A stretch of DNA of 64,000 bases, taken from the NCBI GenBank assembly GCA_025345505.1, contig JANVCC010009895.1, forward strand, positions 1,080,530 to 1,144,529, given 5' to 3'. Shown piece after piece: positions 42,173 through 52,142 of this stretch. The notes beneath the pieces are model-generated. The model worked only from the letters and a program-made list of their open reading frames with translations, did not search any database and was not told where the DNA came from. Within the stretch, counting starts at the first letter, position 1. Each line of letters starts with the position of its first letter. Made by a program: the position numbers and the translations under genes. This stretch comes from Todiramphus chloris collaris (lineage: Eukaryota; Chordata; Aves; Coraciiformes; Alcedinidae).

Positions 42173-42406
42173 TCAAAGGGGGGAATTGGTACAAGAATAG
42201 AAAACTTTGTACCTTTTGGTATTCAACACACAAGGACTATCTTAAACATTAACCACATCCTGTTACAAGATAAAAATAACAATGGAAGAAGGACACATGG
42301 TCACTCATGCTAATACACAGGCTGTTAAAGACCAAAGTACAAGGCCCAAGAGCAGACATGGTTCACTCAAGATCACTACCTCCTCTAACACAATGTCTTC
42401 CACAAG
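42173..42406 (+). repeat. E8 polypurine tract and 5' part of its 3' LTR
   Basis: CTCAAAGGGGGGAAT (42172-42186) precedes TGGTACAAGAATAG, the LTR start at 42187. The LTR is cut after about 220 bases by the LTR of E9. No TATA or polyadenylation signal is present in the retained part. Confidence 0.7.
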
Positions 42407-42795
42407 TGTAGCGTGCAGGGACGGACTCCGACAGCACAGCCAATATGGTTGTAATCAGAAGTCACTTTATTAAGTCCAACAGGCCATATTTATACACGAG
42501 ACAATACTGATCATGCACCCAGGTCACTTCTCATTGGCCCCACACACAAACCCAGAGTCTGTCCATGCGCAATTCAAACACTTTTAATTGGCTGGCGATT
42601 CTCTTGGGTCTCTTCCTTCAGCACCCTGTTTTTCTCCTCTTATCCTCCTGTTTTGCCAGGTGCTTCTGCTTTTCTCATCCTTAGTCTTATCTCCTCAAGG
42701 TAGGGGCAGTGTTGGCTGTTTTTCGGCCTTGCAGGCCTTAGCATAACTACTTCTAGCTAACAACTATTTCTGTCCTGCTCTTATCAATCCCTACA
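42407..42795 (-). mobile_element. E9 3' LTR
   Basis: 389 bp; in minus sense TGTAGGGATTG to GCACGCTACA, with TATAAATATGG and AATAAAGTG. AAAAAAGGGGGAAT (42796-42808) is the polypurine tract. Confidence 0.9.
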
Positions 42796-43282
42796 ATTCC
42801 CCCTTTTTTATTTTATATGACGTGCCCTTATTCTCACAGGTATAGTTGATATATCATATGGTTCTATTTCTAAACCTATACCAACCTTAACTATTATAGC
42901 TACAACAATTATCCCCAATGCACTTTGTTTCCCCATACTCACTATCCCTATTCTAAATCACTTATGACTATACTATCCTTACTATATATTCTTCTTACTT
43001 ATTCTTATTCTTATTCTTACTTTTTCTATTCTTACTTGTTCTTATACTTATTCTTCTATATATTATTCTTAATATATATTCTTACTTATTCTTATTACTT
43101 ATTCTCTTCTTACTTATTCTCATACTTATTCTTATTCTTCTATATATAATTCTTACTATATATTCTTACTTATTCTTATACTATTCTTAGTTATACTATT
43201 TCTGAATATTATTCTATTACACAAGACTATTTTTGCTGTTATTCTATTATGTTCCACTATTCGTTACTGCTTTCTTACTATA
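42796..43282 (-). repeat. E9 post-integrase spacer with (TTCTTA)-like microsatellite
   Basis: From about 42955 to 43190 the + strand is imperfect TTCTTA/TTATTC/CTTAC repeats. No env is present between integrase and the polypurine tract, so E9 is env-less in this copy. Confidence 0.85.
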
Positions 43283-44239
43283 CTACTTAGACTCTTCTCC
43301 ATCCTTATTTAGGTTCTGATCTTCCTCATTGCTGACGAAGTCGATGGCATCGCTGTTGTGCTTTTCTTGCGTCTTATTTATTGCTGGTAGGACACATTTT
43401 GCTGGTATCCATCGTGGTCCTGTATCTGTGGAAACACAAGCATACCTTCGACCCCACGTTATTAACTCCACTGGTCGTTTCCAACAGTTTTCTGTTACAT
43501 CTTCCCATAACAGTTTTGGTTTTATTCCCCACTCTTGCTCTCCAGACAAACACCGGATATGCTTCGTGATCGGTGGATATTCCTCTTTTTCTGCTAAAGA
43601 CATATAATGTAGTACATAAAGAGCTTTCTCCACCCTTGCTCCTGGTGCTAATCCTACTTTCCCCTTTTTTTGTTTATTCATCTTGGCCTTTAAGGTTTTA
43701 TGTGTACGTTCAATGATTGCTTGCCCGGTAGAATTCCCTGGCACGCCAGTGACGTGCCTAATTCCCCACATTTGCAGAAATGATTGAGTCTTGCTAGCTA
43801 TATATCCAGACCCATTGTCCATTTTGATTGACTGAGGAACACCCAAGATCGCAAAGCATGCCCACCAACGACGTATGACTGAGGCAGCATTTGTCGACGT
43901 CATAGCTGTGGCCCACACTGCTCGTGAATAAGTATCTATTGTAACATGGACATACTTTAGGCGGCCAAATTCTCCATATTCTGTAATATCGGACTGCCAT
44001 AATTGCAGTGGTCCTAGTCCTCTGGGGTTTACCCCTTTGTCCATAACCGACACTTGTTGTTGACAATGAGCACAAGTTGCTACAGTTCCGCACTCATCCC
44101 CTATTTTTAGACAAAATTGCTTTGCTAACACCCGTGCAGACTGGTGGAAAAGTTCATGGGATCGGAATGCCTGTTGTAATGTATCTGGAGTAGGAGATGT
44201 GGTGGCCCAAGATGGTGCTACTAGGCAATCTACTCTCAC
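43283..44239 (-). CDS. E9: complete integrase reading frame
   Basis: A 318-codon open frame covers the whole integrase. SHELFHQ and CAHCQQ give the HHCC zinc module. QSDITEYG, KMDNGSGYI and AIIERTH supply the D,D,E triad. The C-terminal module reads YACVSTDTGPRWIPAKCV, followed by an acidic tail (FVSNEEDQNLNKDGEESK). In a provirus this is made by cleavage of Gag-Pol, so the Met is not a native start; the frame is open only because RNase H upstream is broken by a stop and indels. Confidence 0.9.
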   Translation of the reverse strand: MRVDCLVAPSWATTSPTPDTLQQAFRSHELFHQSARVLAKQFCLKIGDECGTVATCAHCQQQVSVMDKGVNPRGLGPLQLWQSDITEYGEFGRLKYVHVTIDTYSRAVWATAMTSTNAASVIRRWWACFAILGVPQSIKMDNGSGYIASKTQSFLQMWGIRHVTGVPGNSTGQAIIERTHKTLKAKMNKQKKGKVGLAPGARVEKALYVLHYMSLAEKEEYPPITKHIRCLSGEQEWGIKPKLLWEDVTENCWKRPVELITWGRRYACVSTDTGPRWIPAKCVLPAINKTQEKHNSDAIDFVSNEEDQNLNKDGEESK

Positions 44240-44645
44240 ATTTCCCTCTGCTAAACCTTCTACAATACTCTGATGACTTCATATATGCATAACATAGAAA
44301 GGCTGTTCTCTGTATGTTACTAGCTCCCATGGGTTTCTTAGCACTCCCCATAAATTTTCATTTTCCACACGTCTCAAATAAGCTCCAGATAACAGTGCTA
44401 AAATTCCTGCAGCATAAGCAGAGTCTGTAATAATGTTTAAAGATTCTTTGGGCCACTTCTGCAATACCCTCAGTACCGCTCATAACTCCAGTACCTGCAA
44501 TGAACCTTCTTCCATCACTAATTCTTGCTTCCATTGGCCAGATTCATACCACACTATTCCTGCTCTTCCCTGCTTTTTGCTTGCATCTGTAAACACTGTA
44601 CATCCTGCAACCGGCGATTCCGAATACATGTTTTTTCCACCAGGG
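44240..44645 (-). pseudogene. E9: RNase H
   Basis: In minus sense TVFTDASKKQG keeps the first Asp, a stop breaks the helix (LEL*AVL), and IITDSAYAAG keeps another Asp. A frameshift follows before integrase. The E1 fragment at 318-734 is a close copy. Confidence 0.85.
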
Positions 44646-44985
44646 ATAAAGCTGCTGCAATTATTCTGTGTTTAGGATAATGACAATTTTTCCCCCGAAC
44701 CCTGCTAAAGCTATTTGTATTTGGTCATCCCATACTAACAAATGTGAAACCTGTTCTGCATCAAATGACCAGATAATGTGGTTGGGGTCCCTTCCTGCTA
44801 TGTCAATAATTCTTTTTCTTGCTTTCATTATGCATCTTGCTACTGCCACATGCTTTGGTGTGACTGTTCGAGACCATGTTACTGTCATAAACACCCATTC
44901 CACGACAGCACTTTTTATAAAACCTTTCCATCTTTGCACCGGGTTATAGCCTCCCCCAATCCCATCCACCCGTTACTCTTATTCT
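44646..44985 (-). pseudogene. E9: RT connection fragment
   Basis: An open frame with VEWVFMTVTWSRTVTPKH and WDDQIQIALAGF resembles the RT connection of E3 (LKWVFLSAKLRKTV). RT fingers and palm are missing; gag-like sequence lies directly upstream. Confidence 0.7.
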
Positions 44986-44989
44986 TCCC

Positions 44990-45395
44990 GGTTTTGTTAC
45001 TCCCCCACCTTTGCGGATAATTTGTCTCATGCCCCGATATCTGTCCCTATATCTGTCCGAGTCCGCGATCTTATCCAACATTTGCAATATATCTTTTAGG
45101 TGTGCTCCTTGCCGCGTGAGCTCTTTGTGAAGATTTTTCCCTTGGAGTTCCTGTTCAGGTGGCGGCGGAGGCAGGGGCTTTCTGGCGTGGGGGGGGGGGG
45201 GGGGGGGGGGGGGGCTCGGAGGGGGGGGGGGGGGGGGGGAGGGGGGGGGGGGGGGGGTTGCAGCAGAGTCTTTTGTAGGGCAGGATGAGTCATTTGCAGG
45301 GCGGGAATTAGCCTTGCCTGATGGTATATAGCCTGTGGCGAGTCGATTTCCATTTCAGTAGGGGTAGGGTGGGACCAACGAAAATTTAGCGAAAT
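44990..45395 (-). pseudogene. E9: gag fragment with expanded polyproline tract
   Basis: In minus sense EMEIDSPQAIYHQARLIPAL precedes two runs of consecutive Pro codons and then a coiled stretch (ELTRQGAHLKDILQMLDK) in another frame. It is joined straight to RT connection, so capsid, nucleocapsid, protease and most of RT are deleted. A CR1 truncates the 5' side near 45395. Confidence 0.65.
45189..45257. repeat. Poly-G tract
   Basis: Runs of 26, 19 and 17 G on the + strand separated by CTCGGA and A. In gag sense this is poly-Pro. Length is likely unstable in DNA and in sequencing. Confidence 0.95.
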
Positions 45396-45909
45396 CGAGC
45401 TCCTTTTGGATGGCAGCACAGCCTTCCAGTGAAACAGCCAAAACTCCCAGTTTCCTATCATTAGCAAACTTGCTGAGGGTACACTCTATCCCTTCATCCA
45501 AGTCATTGATGAAGATATTAAATAAGACTGGACCCAGAAGTGACCCTGGGGAACACCACTACTTATAGGTCACCGGCTGGACTCTGCACCACTGATCACA
45601 ACACTTTGAGCTCTATTTTTCATCCAGTTCTCAACCCATCTCACTCTCCACTTTTCTAACCCACACTGAGCTTACCCACGAGGATCTAACCCACTGAGCT
45701 TACTCACGAGCTTACCCACACTGAGCTTACCCACGAGGATCTTATGGGAGACAGTGTTAAAAGCCTTGCTGAAGTCAAGGTAGACAACATCCACTAATGT
45801 CCCTGCATTTACCCATTCAGTCACACCATCATAGAAGGCTATCAGATTAGTCAGGCATGACATCCCTTTAGTAAATCCATGCTGGCTACTGTTGATAACC
45901 TTTTCTTCC
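45396..45909 (-). pseudogene. CR1 ORF2 RT fragment
   Basis: In minus sense [19 protein letters not shown] and [20 protein letters not shown] are CR1 RT, followed by the [19 protein letters not shown] block. A local duplication of CTGAGCTTACCCACGAG occurs around 45665-45740. A solo LTR interrupts it at 45910. Confidence 0.9.
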
Positions 45910-46686
45910 TGTCACAGTTTAGGGTCAGGGCAGCCCCTTAGACCTATAACAGACGCTCTCTGTTAACCCCCCTCCCTCCCCAGAGGGGAAGGGAAAGGGA
46001 ATAAGGGAGACACACTTAGTGATTAGAAAAGGAAACTAGAACAGCTTTAATTAAATTAAATTAATAATTATAATATATACAAATATATACAAAACCAGTA
46101 TCAAACCCAACCCACCTGATGGTAATTACATCACCATCACCACTGATGCTGTGGAGCAGGCACTGGGGGAGTCCCAGGCTGGGCCCCGCAGCAGACGGGA
46201 GCTGTGTTTGGGAGCTGGATTCTGGTACTGGTTTCAGGAACACGCAGACCGGATCAAAGGCAGAACGGACAGAGTCCTCCTTGCGTGCTCCGAGGAAGGA
46301 ACTGAAAGAGGACCCGAGCCAAGCCAAGCAAAAACTAGCAAGGCAGTCCAAGAGGGGAGAAGAGCCCAGAGACCCTTCGGATCCCTCAGCTCTATACTGA
46401 ACATGATGTTTATGGGCTGGAATCCCTCGTTGGTCAGTTTAGGGTCACCTGTCCTGCAGCCTTTCACTTCCTGCACCCCCCCAATGTGGTACACAAGACC
46501 CTGCAGTGGCCTTGGTCTGCATACCAATCCTTGGTAGTAACTCTAAACATGAGGTGCTATCACTGCTAGAAGGAGACACTGTCTGTGAAAACAGACTTCA
46601 GAAAGTGCAGTTAATTAGAAGAACTGAGCTGAAAAGTAAAATTACTGAACAGAATTAGTTCTGTTTTCACTCAAACCAGGACAACA
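45910..46686 (-). mobile_element. Solo ERVL-like LTR, TSD CTTCC
   Basis: Same family as 3600-4406. CTTCC at 45905-45909 and 46687-46691 flank it if the right end is taken as GGACAACA, three bases beyond the GGACA end of the other copy. CR1 continues at 46687. Confidence 0.88.
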
Positions 46687-46754
46687 CTTCCATGTGCTGA
46701 GATACAATCTCTAGAATGAGATGCTCCATTACCTTTCCAGGGATGCAGGTGTGG
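46687..46754 (-). repeat. CR1 continuation
   Basis: Reads CATGTGCTGAGATAC and GCTCCATTACCTTTCCAGGG, CR1 RT sequence in reverse complement, then ends. Confidence 0.8.
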
Positions 46755-47089
46755 GAGATGCAGTCACCCCCAACAAACAAAACACGAAGCAAACAGGGTG
46801 TGCTGGAGCAGTTTTATGCCTTGGCCATTAAGCTGAACCTCCCAGTGCTTAACAGGCACCTGGGGGTCTCTGCATCTCTGTTTTCCCTCATAGCTTGTCC
46901 CCTCAACCAATCAGAATGAGCACAGTGCACCCTTGACTAGGGTATAAACAGGATCCTGCGTAAGAGCAAGAGGAGTTGGTTCTTCGCAGAGCAGCAGGTC
47001 TGGCAGTCAAACCCTCCCCTTGGACACGCCATCCCAGGATACTTCCATGGATTGAGTGAGCCTTGTCCCCCTCTTTGGGCAAGTGGTAT
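46755..47089 (+). repeat. E10: LTR-like or leader-like segment
   Basis: CCAATCAGAATG and GGGTATAAACAGG at 46908-46950 look like a CCAAT box and TATA box of an LTR promoter. I cannot fix its ends. Sequence continues after the inserted solo LTR at 47691. Confidence 0.45.
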
Positions 47090-47690
47090 TGACGTGCGGA
47101 AAACAAACTCTACAACCCCTGAAAGGTTATAAAGCAGGTATGTTTATTACGGCGCCGGGTGCAAGGGGGATCATTCCTCCTAACTTGCACACCGAAGTGT
47201 CCATCGAGCAGGTATTTATGACATGGAATCATGCATATTTAACAGAGTTAGTTACATATTCATGATATGGGGTTGGATTATTACAATCAGTTCCGGGAAC
47301 TCATTATCATAGGCCTCCTCCCATTGGCGCTTGCGCAATGCCGTCTGGTGGTCGTGGGCAGGGGTCTTCGGGAGGAAGGCTCTCAGTCTTCCTCGCAGTG
47401 TACTTTTCACCTTTTGTCTCAGGATGCAGAGTTGCGATGAGTCAGAGATCACAAGACTGGGGGGGGCGAGTCAGAGATCACGAGACTGGGGGGGCTTTTC
47501 TTTATTCCTCCCTGTCTTGGAGTAATCTTCCCTTATCTACAAGCCATGCAAGATGAGCTAAGGCCCATCAAGCTTGTCTCAAGGCCTCAGCATCCTGTCT
47601 CCTGTTTATCTCAGGATGCCCTAGGATAACAAAGGTTGCTCAACTTGCTTTATTACCTTTCAAGGAGAATACTGTCCCCCCCTCTCTTCA
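47090..47690 (-). mobile_element. Solo class I LTR, TSD GTAT
   Basis: 601 bp. In minus sense it runs TGAAGAGAGGGGGG to GCACGTCAA-type ends, with TATA-like CATAAATAC and GTAATAAACA. GTAT at 47086-47089 and 47691-47694 is a 4-bp TSD, typical of class I. It is related to the E5 LTR and to the fragment at 1-317. Confidence 0.85.
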
Positions 47691-47869
47691 GTATCTTGGG
47701 CACTCTTGTTTGGTAGGTTTCCCGTTTATAAGTGAGTATGTGCCCATTTTGGTTTGTCTTTCCTTAAGGTTTAGGAATTAGTTGTGTAGTAGTTAATTCC
47801 CAATACACATCCAAACTTGTATTTCTTCAGAAGGAGTGCTGGGCAACTTCATTTGCAGTAAATCACATT

Positions 47870-48395
47870 TTGGATAGCAGCTGCTGTTTGCTTTGTGGGT
47901 GCCTCTGTGATATTTATTGGTGTAGTAGGCAGGATGTCAATAGAGGAATTGCTATGGAGGCACAACTGTGTGCCTTCTCCCTCGGATGTAAAATGGGTGA
48001 GGGAGAAGTGGTCCAACCCCGTAGAGATCATGGAGAAGCTGGGACAAGTCCCCGTAAATTTTTGGAATGGTGCATGTGCACCATCCTGTGTGCCTGTTTG
48101 GTTCAGGCGCAGGAGTGCTACGGGCTGTTAGAATCTAAAGCGCGGTACTTGGAGAGAGAACAAGAAAAGGAGCAGATGAGTTTGTTTATTGAGGTGATAA
48201 TAGCACAGACAAAAGATTCCCCCCCGGGCTGTCCAAATCCACAAGTTAATCGAGGGTGCAGACACTGAGGATTCGGATGAAGACAGTTGGGGAGACCTTG
48301 ATGAAGATAGTCCTTCTGGAATTGAGGGAAAAAGAGGTGCTCACTCATTAGAAGAATATATAGCACCCAGCAACAGCTATGCAGAAGTTTAAATG
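47870..48395 (+). pseudogene. E10: gag-like remnant
   Basis: Frames joined across two indels give SIEELLWRHNCVPSPSDVKW and WSNPVEIMEKLGQVP (matrix-like), then a coiled ARYLEREQEKEQMSLF segment and an acidic DSDEDSWGDLDEDSPSG tail ending in TAA at 48393. The layout (matrix, coil, acidic linker) suggests retroviral gag, but no capsid or zinc knuckle follows, so the family is uncertain. Confidence 0.5.
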
Positions 48396-48540
48396 AATTT
48401 GTACTTTTGATGCATTTTATCTACTCTTTCAGATTGAGCTTATGTGCTTATAGTTGGTTTGATTATGTGCCCATTTCAACACCTGCAAGAGAACCAGGGC
48501 CTTAGGACCGCTTTCACATTATTGTTCTCTCTTTAACAGA
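48396..48540. other. No recognised feature
   Basis: A CTACTCTTTCAG acceptor-like word ends near 48431. Nothing else can be named. Confidence 0.4.
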
Positions 48541-49090
48541 TGATTAAGGATGGTTATGTAAAATAACATGCTTGAAACTACAAAAACAATGTAGTCTTTA
48601 TCAGCATAGTCCATGAAACCACAGAACAAGTCTGAACCGTACAGAACTGTGGGGCAAGCCAAGACCCAACAAGGTGAAAAGTGCAAGGACGAGGAAGACT
48701 TCGATCTTCCTCCCAGAGACCAACAGAGGATGTCAACAGATCACTACCACACAGATGTGCGATACGATAATGGGTGGAGACTTATGATAATGGTTTCTTA
48801 GAATTTGACTGAATATGCAATAGGTTTACTGGAAATGTAATGCATATGTATGTAATGTCTCTATAAGAGAGAGCAGATAAGGACCATCCTGGTAAGGCAT
48901 TCTTTTCGGAAATTTGGTTTTGGTTTGGCAGGTATACCTTTGGTTTTGGAGGGTACCTGTAATACATAGTAGATGTCCTACGAAGGGTACCATATGCCAG
49001 ATATGTTAATATCTTGAGCACACTGGGAACTGTACCGTATTTTGTATTTGTATGCATACCTAGTATTTGGTCTTGGATTTTGTATACATA
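48541..49090 (+). repeat. Class I LTR-like sequence, possible 5' LTR and leader of E11
   Basis: GGACGAGGAAGACTTCG and CTTCCTCCCAGAGACC near 48690, GATAATGGGTGGAG, and a TCTCTATAAGAG TATA box near 48862 occur in the same order as in the LTR at 1-317 and the solo LTR at 47090. It lies upstream of class I E11 on the same strand. Ends and PBS could not be fixed. Confidence 0.5.
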
Positions 49091-49094
49091 CCTG

Positions 49095-49222
49095 TGTTAG
49101 AAATGCAAAGGTCCTAAGAAAGGACTCTCAGTAGATGGACTAGTGAAGCAGCAATTTATTATATGTTCTTGCAAAAGCGGGTGGCCTAACAAAGTAGGCA
49201 CATCTCTGGTCAGAGTTTTCAG
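49095..49222 (-). repeat. E12 3' LTR, retained end
   Basis: Matches 54053-54180 closely (GCAAAGGTCCTAAGAAAGGAC, CAGCAATTTATTATATG). Homology stops at about 49222. Confidence 0.88.
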
Positions 49223-49246
49223 TAGTGGTTTTCAGGCATGATCCTG

Positions 49247-49619
49247 TGTAGAGTTTTTGTCTAGCAACGGACATGTGATCAATCCAGCCTTCATAAGCTA
49301 ACAGAATTTATTGCAAGAATGAGGCCTCAAGGTTGGCCACATCTGCAAGAGAGGAAGATAGCTAAGAGAAGAACAACTCCCTGAATCCAAGAAGGAAGAT
49401 AAGGGAAAAGACTGCTGTGTGCCTGCCACGTTGGCAGCCAGAAATCACCAATCATGTATAATTAAGACTGCATAGCTTTTTACGAAGTGACCAATCATGT
49501 AGAGGTTAGTAGTGCATGTTAGGAATAGTGAGATATATAAGCAACTATGTAACCCATAATAAAAGGCATTCGCTTGATCACATTGGTCTGTGTGTGAGTG
49601 TCTGTTATGGTCTCCCACA
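49247..49619 (+). mobile_element. Solo class II LTR (E3-related)
   Basis: 373 bp from TGTAGAG to CTCCCACA, flanked by ATCCTG (49241-49246) and ATCCGG (49620-49625). GATATATAAGC and AATAAAAGG precede CTTGATCACATTGGTCTGTG, which resembles the E3 LTR end (CTGATCACATTGG). Confidence 0.75.
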
Positions 49620-49625
49620 ATCCGG

Positions 49626-49960
49626 CACTCCTGCTTTCATGATAGTGAAGTATAAACAACATATTAACATTATTTTGAATATTTCCATCCTTTTACAACC
49701 CCAAACACAACAGATAATTAGTGCAATAAAAACTACAAAGAAAATCTCTACTACTAAACCATTATTTCAGACAGTTTTTAAATTATTGATTTTTCAGTTT
49801 GATGAGCAGAGGATTCTCTGTGGGCTGTATGTACCAACATCTGTCCTCAGAGAGAGGTTCCACTGGTCCTTTGAGACAGGTGTAATGAGTCCAGCTTTTC
49901 TCAGCAGTCCTCACCGCAGTTTCAGACCTTCCCAGTCAGGCTGCAGTTTGAATTCCTTCC
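49626..49960 (-). pseudogene. E12: possible env start
   Basis: In minus sense, downstream of integrase, two hydrophobic stretches (IFFVVFIALIICCVWGC, IMLICCLYF) could be an env signal or anchor. No cysteine motif identifies env, so this is tentative. Confidence 0.35.
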
Positions 49961-50751
49961 ATGACTTAATCAGAACCGATTCCCCAGGTTGGATGGTATG
50001 GACTGCAAATTCCAAGGTGGAGTTTGTGCAAGGAGCCCTTTATTTCCAAGGAAGGATAAAGAAGAGGGCAGCCCGAGTATATAGTTCTTTAAGAAAAGCA
50101 TCTTTGATTTCAAACCTCGGGGTTTTTCTTACTCTACCCATATAAGGTAAGACAAACACAATTTCACAGGGAGATACACCTAGGTCTTTCCTAGGTGCAG
50201 TTAGAATTCTCAATAAGGCAATGAGCAAGCATTTAATCCAGGGTAATTTAGTTTCTAAAAGTAACTTTGATAATTGTTTCTTTAGAGGCTGAGTCATTGG
50301 TTCAACCCTACCAGAGGAGGGTGGATGCCAGGGAGTATGGAAGTCCCAAGATATCCCCCAATCCTTTCATAGTCCCTTGAAGCACCTTGGATGTAAAGTG
50401 ATTTCCTTGATCTGAATCTATATGTTCAACAATTCCATACCTGGGAATAATTTGTTCTAGAAGGATTTGAATTTCTCCTGCAGCTGTGGCTGTAGCCATT
50501 AGATATGCTGCTACCCATCCTGTTAGATGGTCAACTAATACCAGGATATATTTCAACCTTCCTATAGGTGGTAATTCTGTAAAATCCACTTGGATACTTT
50601 GAAAAGGTCTTAAACCGGCTTTTCTTCCTCCTTGAGGTTGTTTCTTAAGAACTTTTTTATTTATCTTTTTACAAACAATACACCTTTCAGAAATTTGTTT
50701 AGCTATAGTATAAATTCTTAAGCATCCATCTTCTTTAAAGTTAAATAACAC
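49961..50751 (-). pseudogene. E12: integrase
   Basis: In minus sense CIVCKKINK supplies the CxxC of the zinc module, QVDFTEL the first Asp and DSDQGNHF the second; SSGRVEPM has the Glu in the next frame (about 50300). The remaining core (KDLGVSPCEIVFVLPY) and tail follow to about 49961. Stops and a frameshift near 50300 break it. Confidence 0.85.
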
Positions 50752-51821
50752 ATCACTTGTACCCCCCCCAGTGACTCCCCTTGGTGTAAACCAGCCATTA
50801 TTTCCCTCATAATTTTTTTATTTAGCATTTCTTGTCCATCTGGGAGAATCCACTTCCCTTCTTCTGTTTTAATAGCTCCCAATTCCTTCAACTGCTTTTT
50901 CTCTCCTTCAGTGAAAGTTGGAATCCCCTTTGGTTCAGGCACACAGGGAGTAAAATTACACATCCTAACTAATTCAGGTCCTAGGGCAGCTTCTTTGGCT
51001 ATCTCATCTGCTAATCTGTTTCCTCTAGCTTCCAAGGAGTTCCCTTTCTGATGCCCACTGACATGGACTATTGCAATTTCTCTGGGTAGGAGTAAATTCT
51101 TTAAAACCTGTTTCACTAATTCCCCATGTACCAACTCCTTTCCTTTACTGTTAATTAATCCTCTTTCATCCCATATTTTTCCAAATGTTTGAACTACCCC
51201 AAAAGCATACCTTGAATCAATATAAATCGTCCCTTTATCCCATCTAACAATTGTAATGCTTCATTTAAAGCAGATAATTCACATGTCTGGGCAGACAAAT
51301 TGTTAGGTAGTCTTCCAGATTCTTTTACACTTTGATTTTCTCCATCAATAATTACGTAACCATTGTGATTTTTTTTTTTTTTTTTTAGATAAACAGGCAA
51401 TTGGTTGTCGCTTGCCTCCCCATTCTTGGGTTAACACCCCCAGGGCAGTTCCCTTATCAGTGGTAGCAAACAAGTGAAATGGTTTGTCAAGGGAGGGCAA
51501 TGCTAACACAGGAGAAGTGATTAAACTTTGTTTTAATTCCTGTATTAATTCTTTTTCTTCATTACTCCATACTAAATCATTAGGCTCTCCTTCTAACAAT
51601 TCTAAATATAATCTCTTTGTTTTCAGTGCATGTGATTCAATCCATAGGCGACAATAGCCTGTCAGTCCCAAAAATTTCTGCAGCTCCTTTTTAGTTTTTG
51701 GGAGAGGTAATTGAACTATTCCTTTTATCCTCTCCGGATTTATCCTCATTTTCCCTTCACTGATTAGATGTAATAAAGACATGGATACTACAATCTGGTC
51801 ATCCTGAGTTCCCAATTCCAA
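50718..51821 (-). pseudogene. E12: RT connection and RNase H
   Basis: The frame 51821-51345 has the gamma RT thumb region (RINPERIKGIVQLPLPKTKKELQ split by me; FLGLTGYCRLWI) and connection (FHLFATTDKGTALGVL). RNase H is damaged: the first Asp block is lost in a poly-A run, CELSALNEAL keeps the Glu, and HVSGHQKGN the His. RT fingers and palm, including the YxDD loop, are deleted upstream. Confidence 0.82.
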
Positions 51822-51829
51822 TCCTAATT

Positions 51830-52140
51830 GTATTACTGAATCTCTCCCTAATAAATTACTTTTGGCAACAGGGATAAATAAAAAAAAAAATGCCTGTGAA
51901 TTATCTCATCACCTAATTTTAAGGTGGTATTTAAAAAAAAAAGGGGACTGGGAATCCTTCCCCTTTTACCCCTGAGACTGTTATTCTTTGTCCAATAGTT
52001 TCAGTCCTTGAGGTATAAAATTTAATGAAGTTCTAGAAGCTCCAGTGTCAACCAGAAACACAACATCCTCCTCTTGGGGTCCCACCTTCAAATTTATCAA
52101 GGGTTCTTGGTGGGACCTTAAATTAAGAAACCACTGACCT
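51830..52140 (-). pseudogene. E12: aspartic protease
   Basis: In minus sense FLVDTGASRTSLNF has the catalytic DTG and LLGRDSVIQLG the GRD motif; two A-rich runs (51880-51950) cause frameshifts between them. It follows the zinc-knuckle nucleocapsid, as in gammaretroviruses, and leads straight into RT thumb. Confidence 0.82.
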
Positions 52141-52142
52141 CC

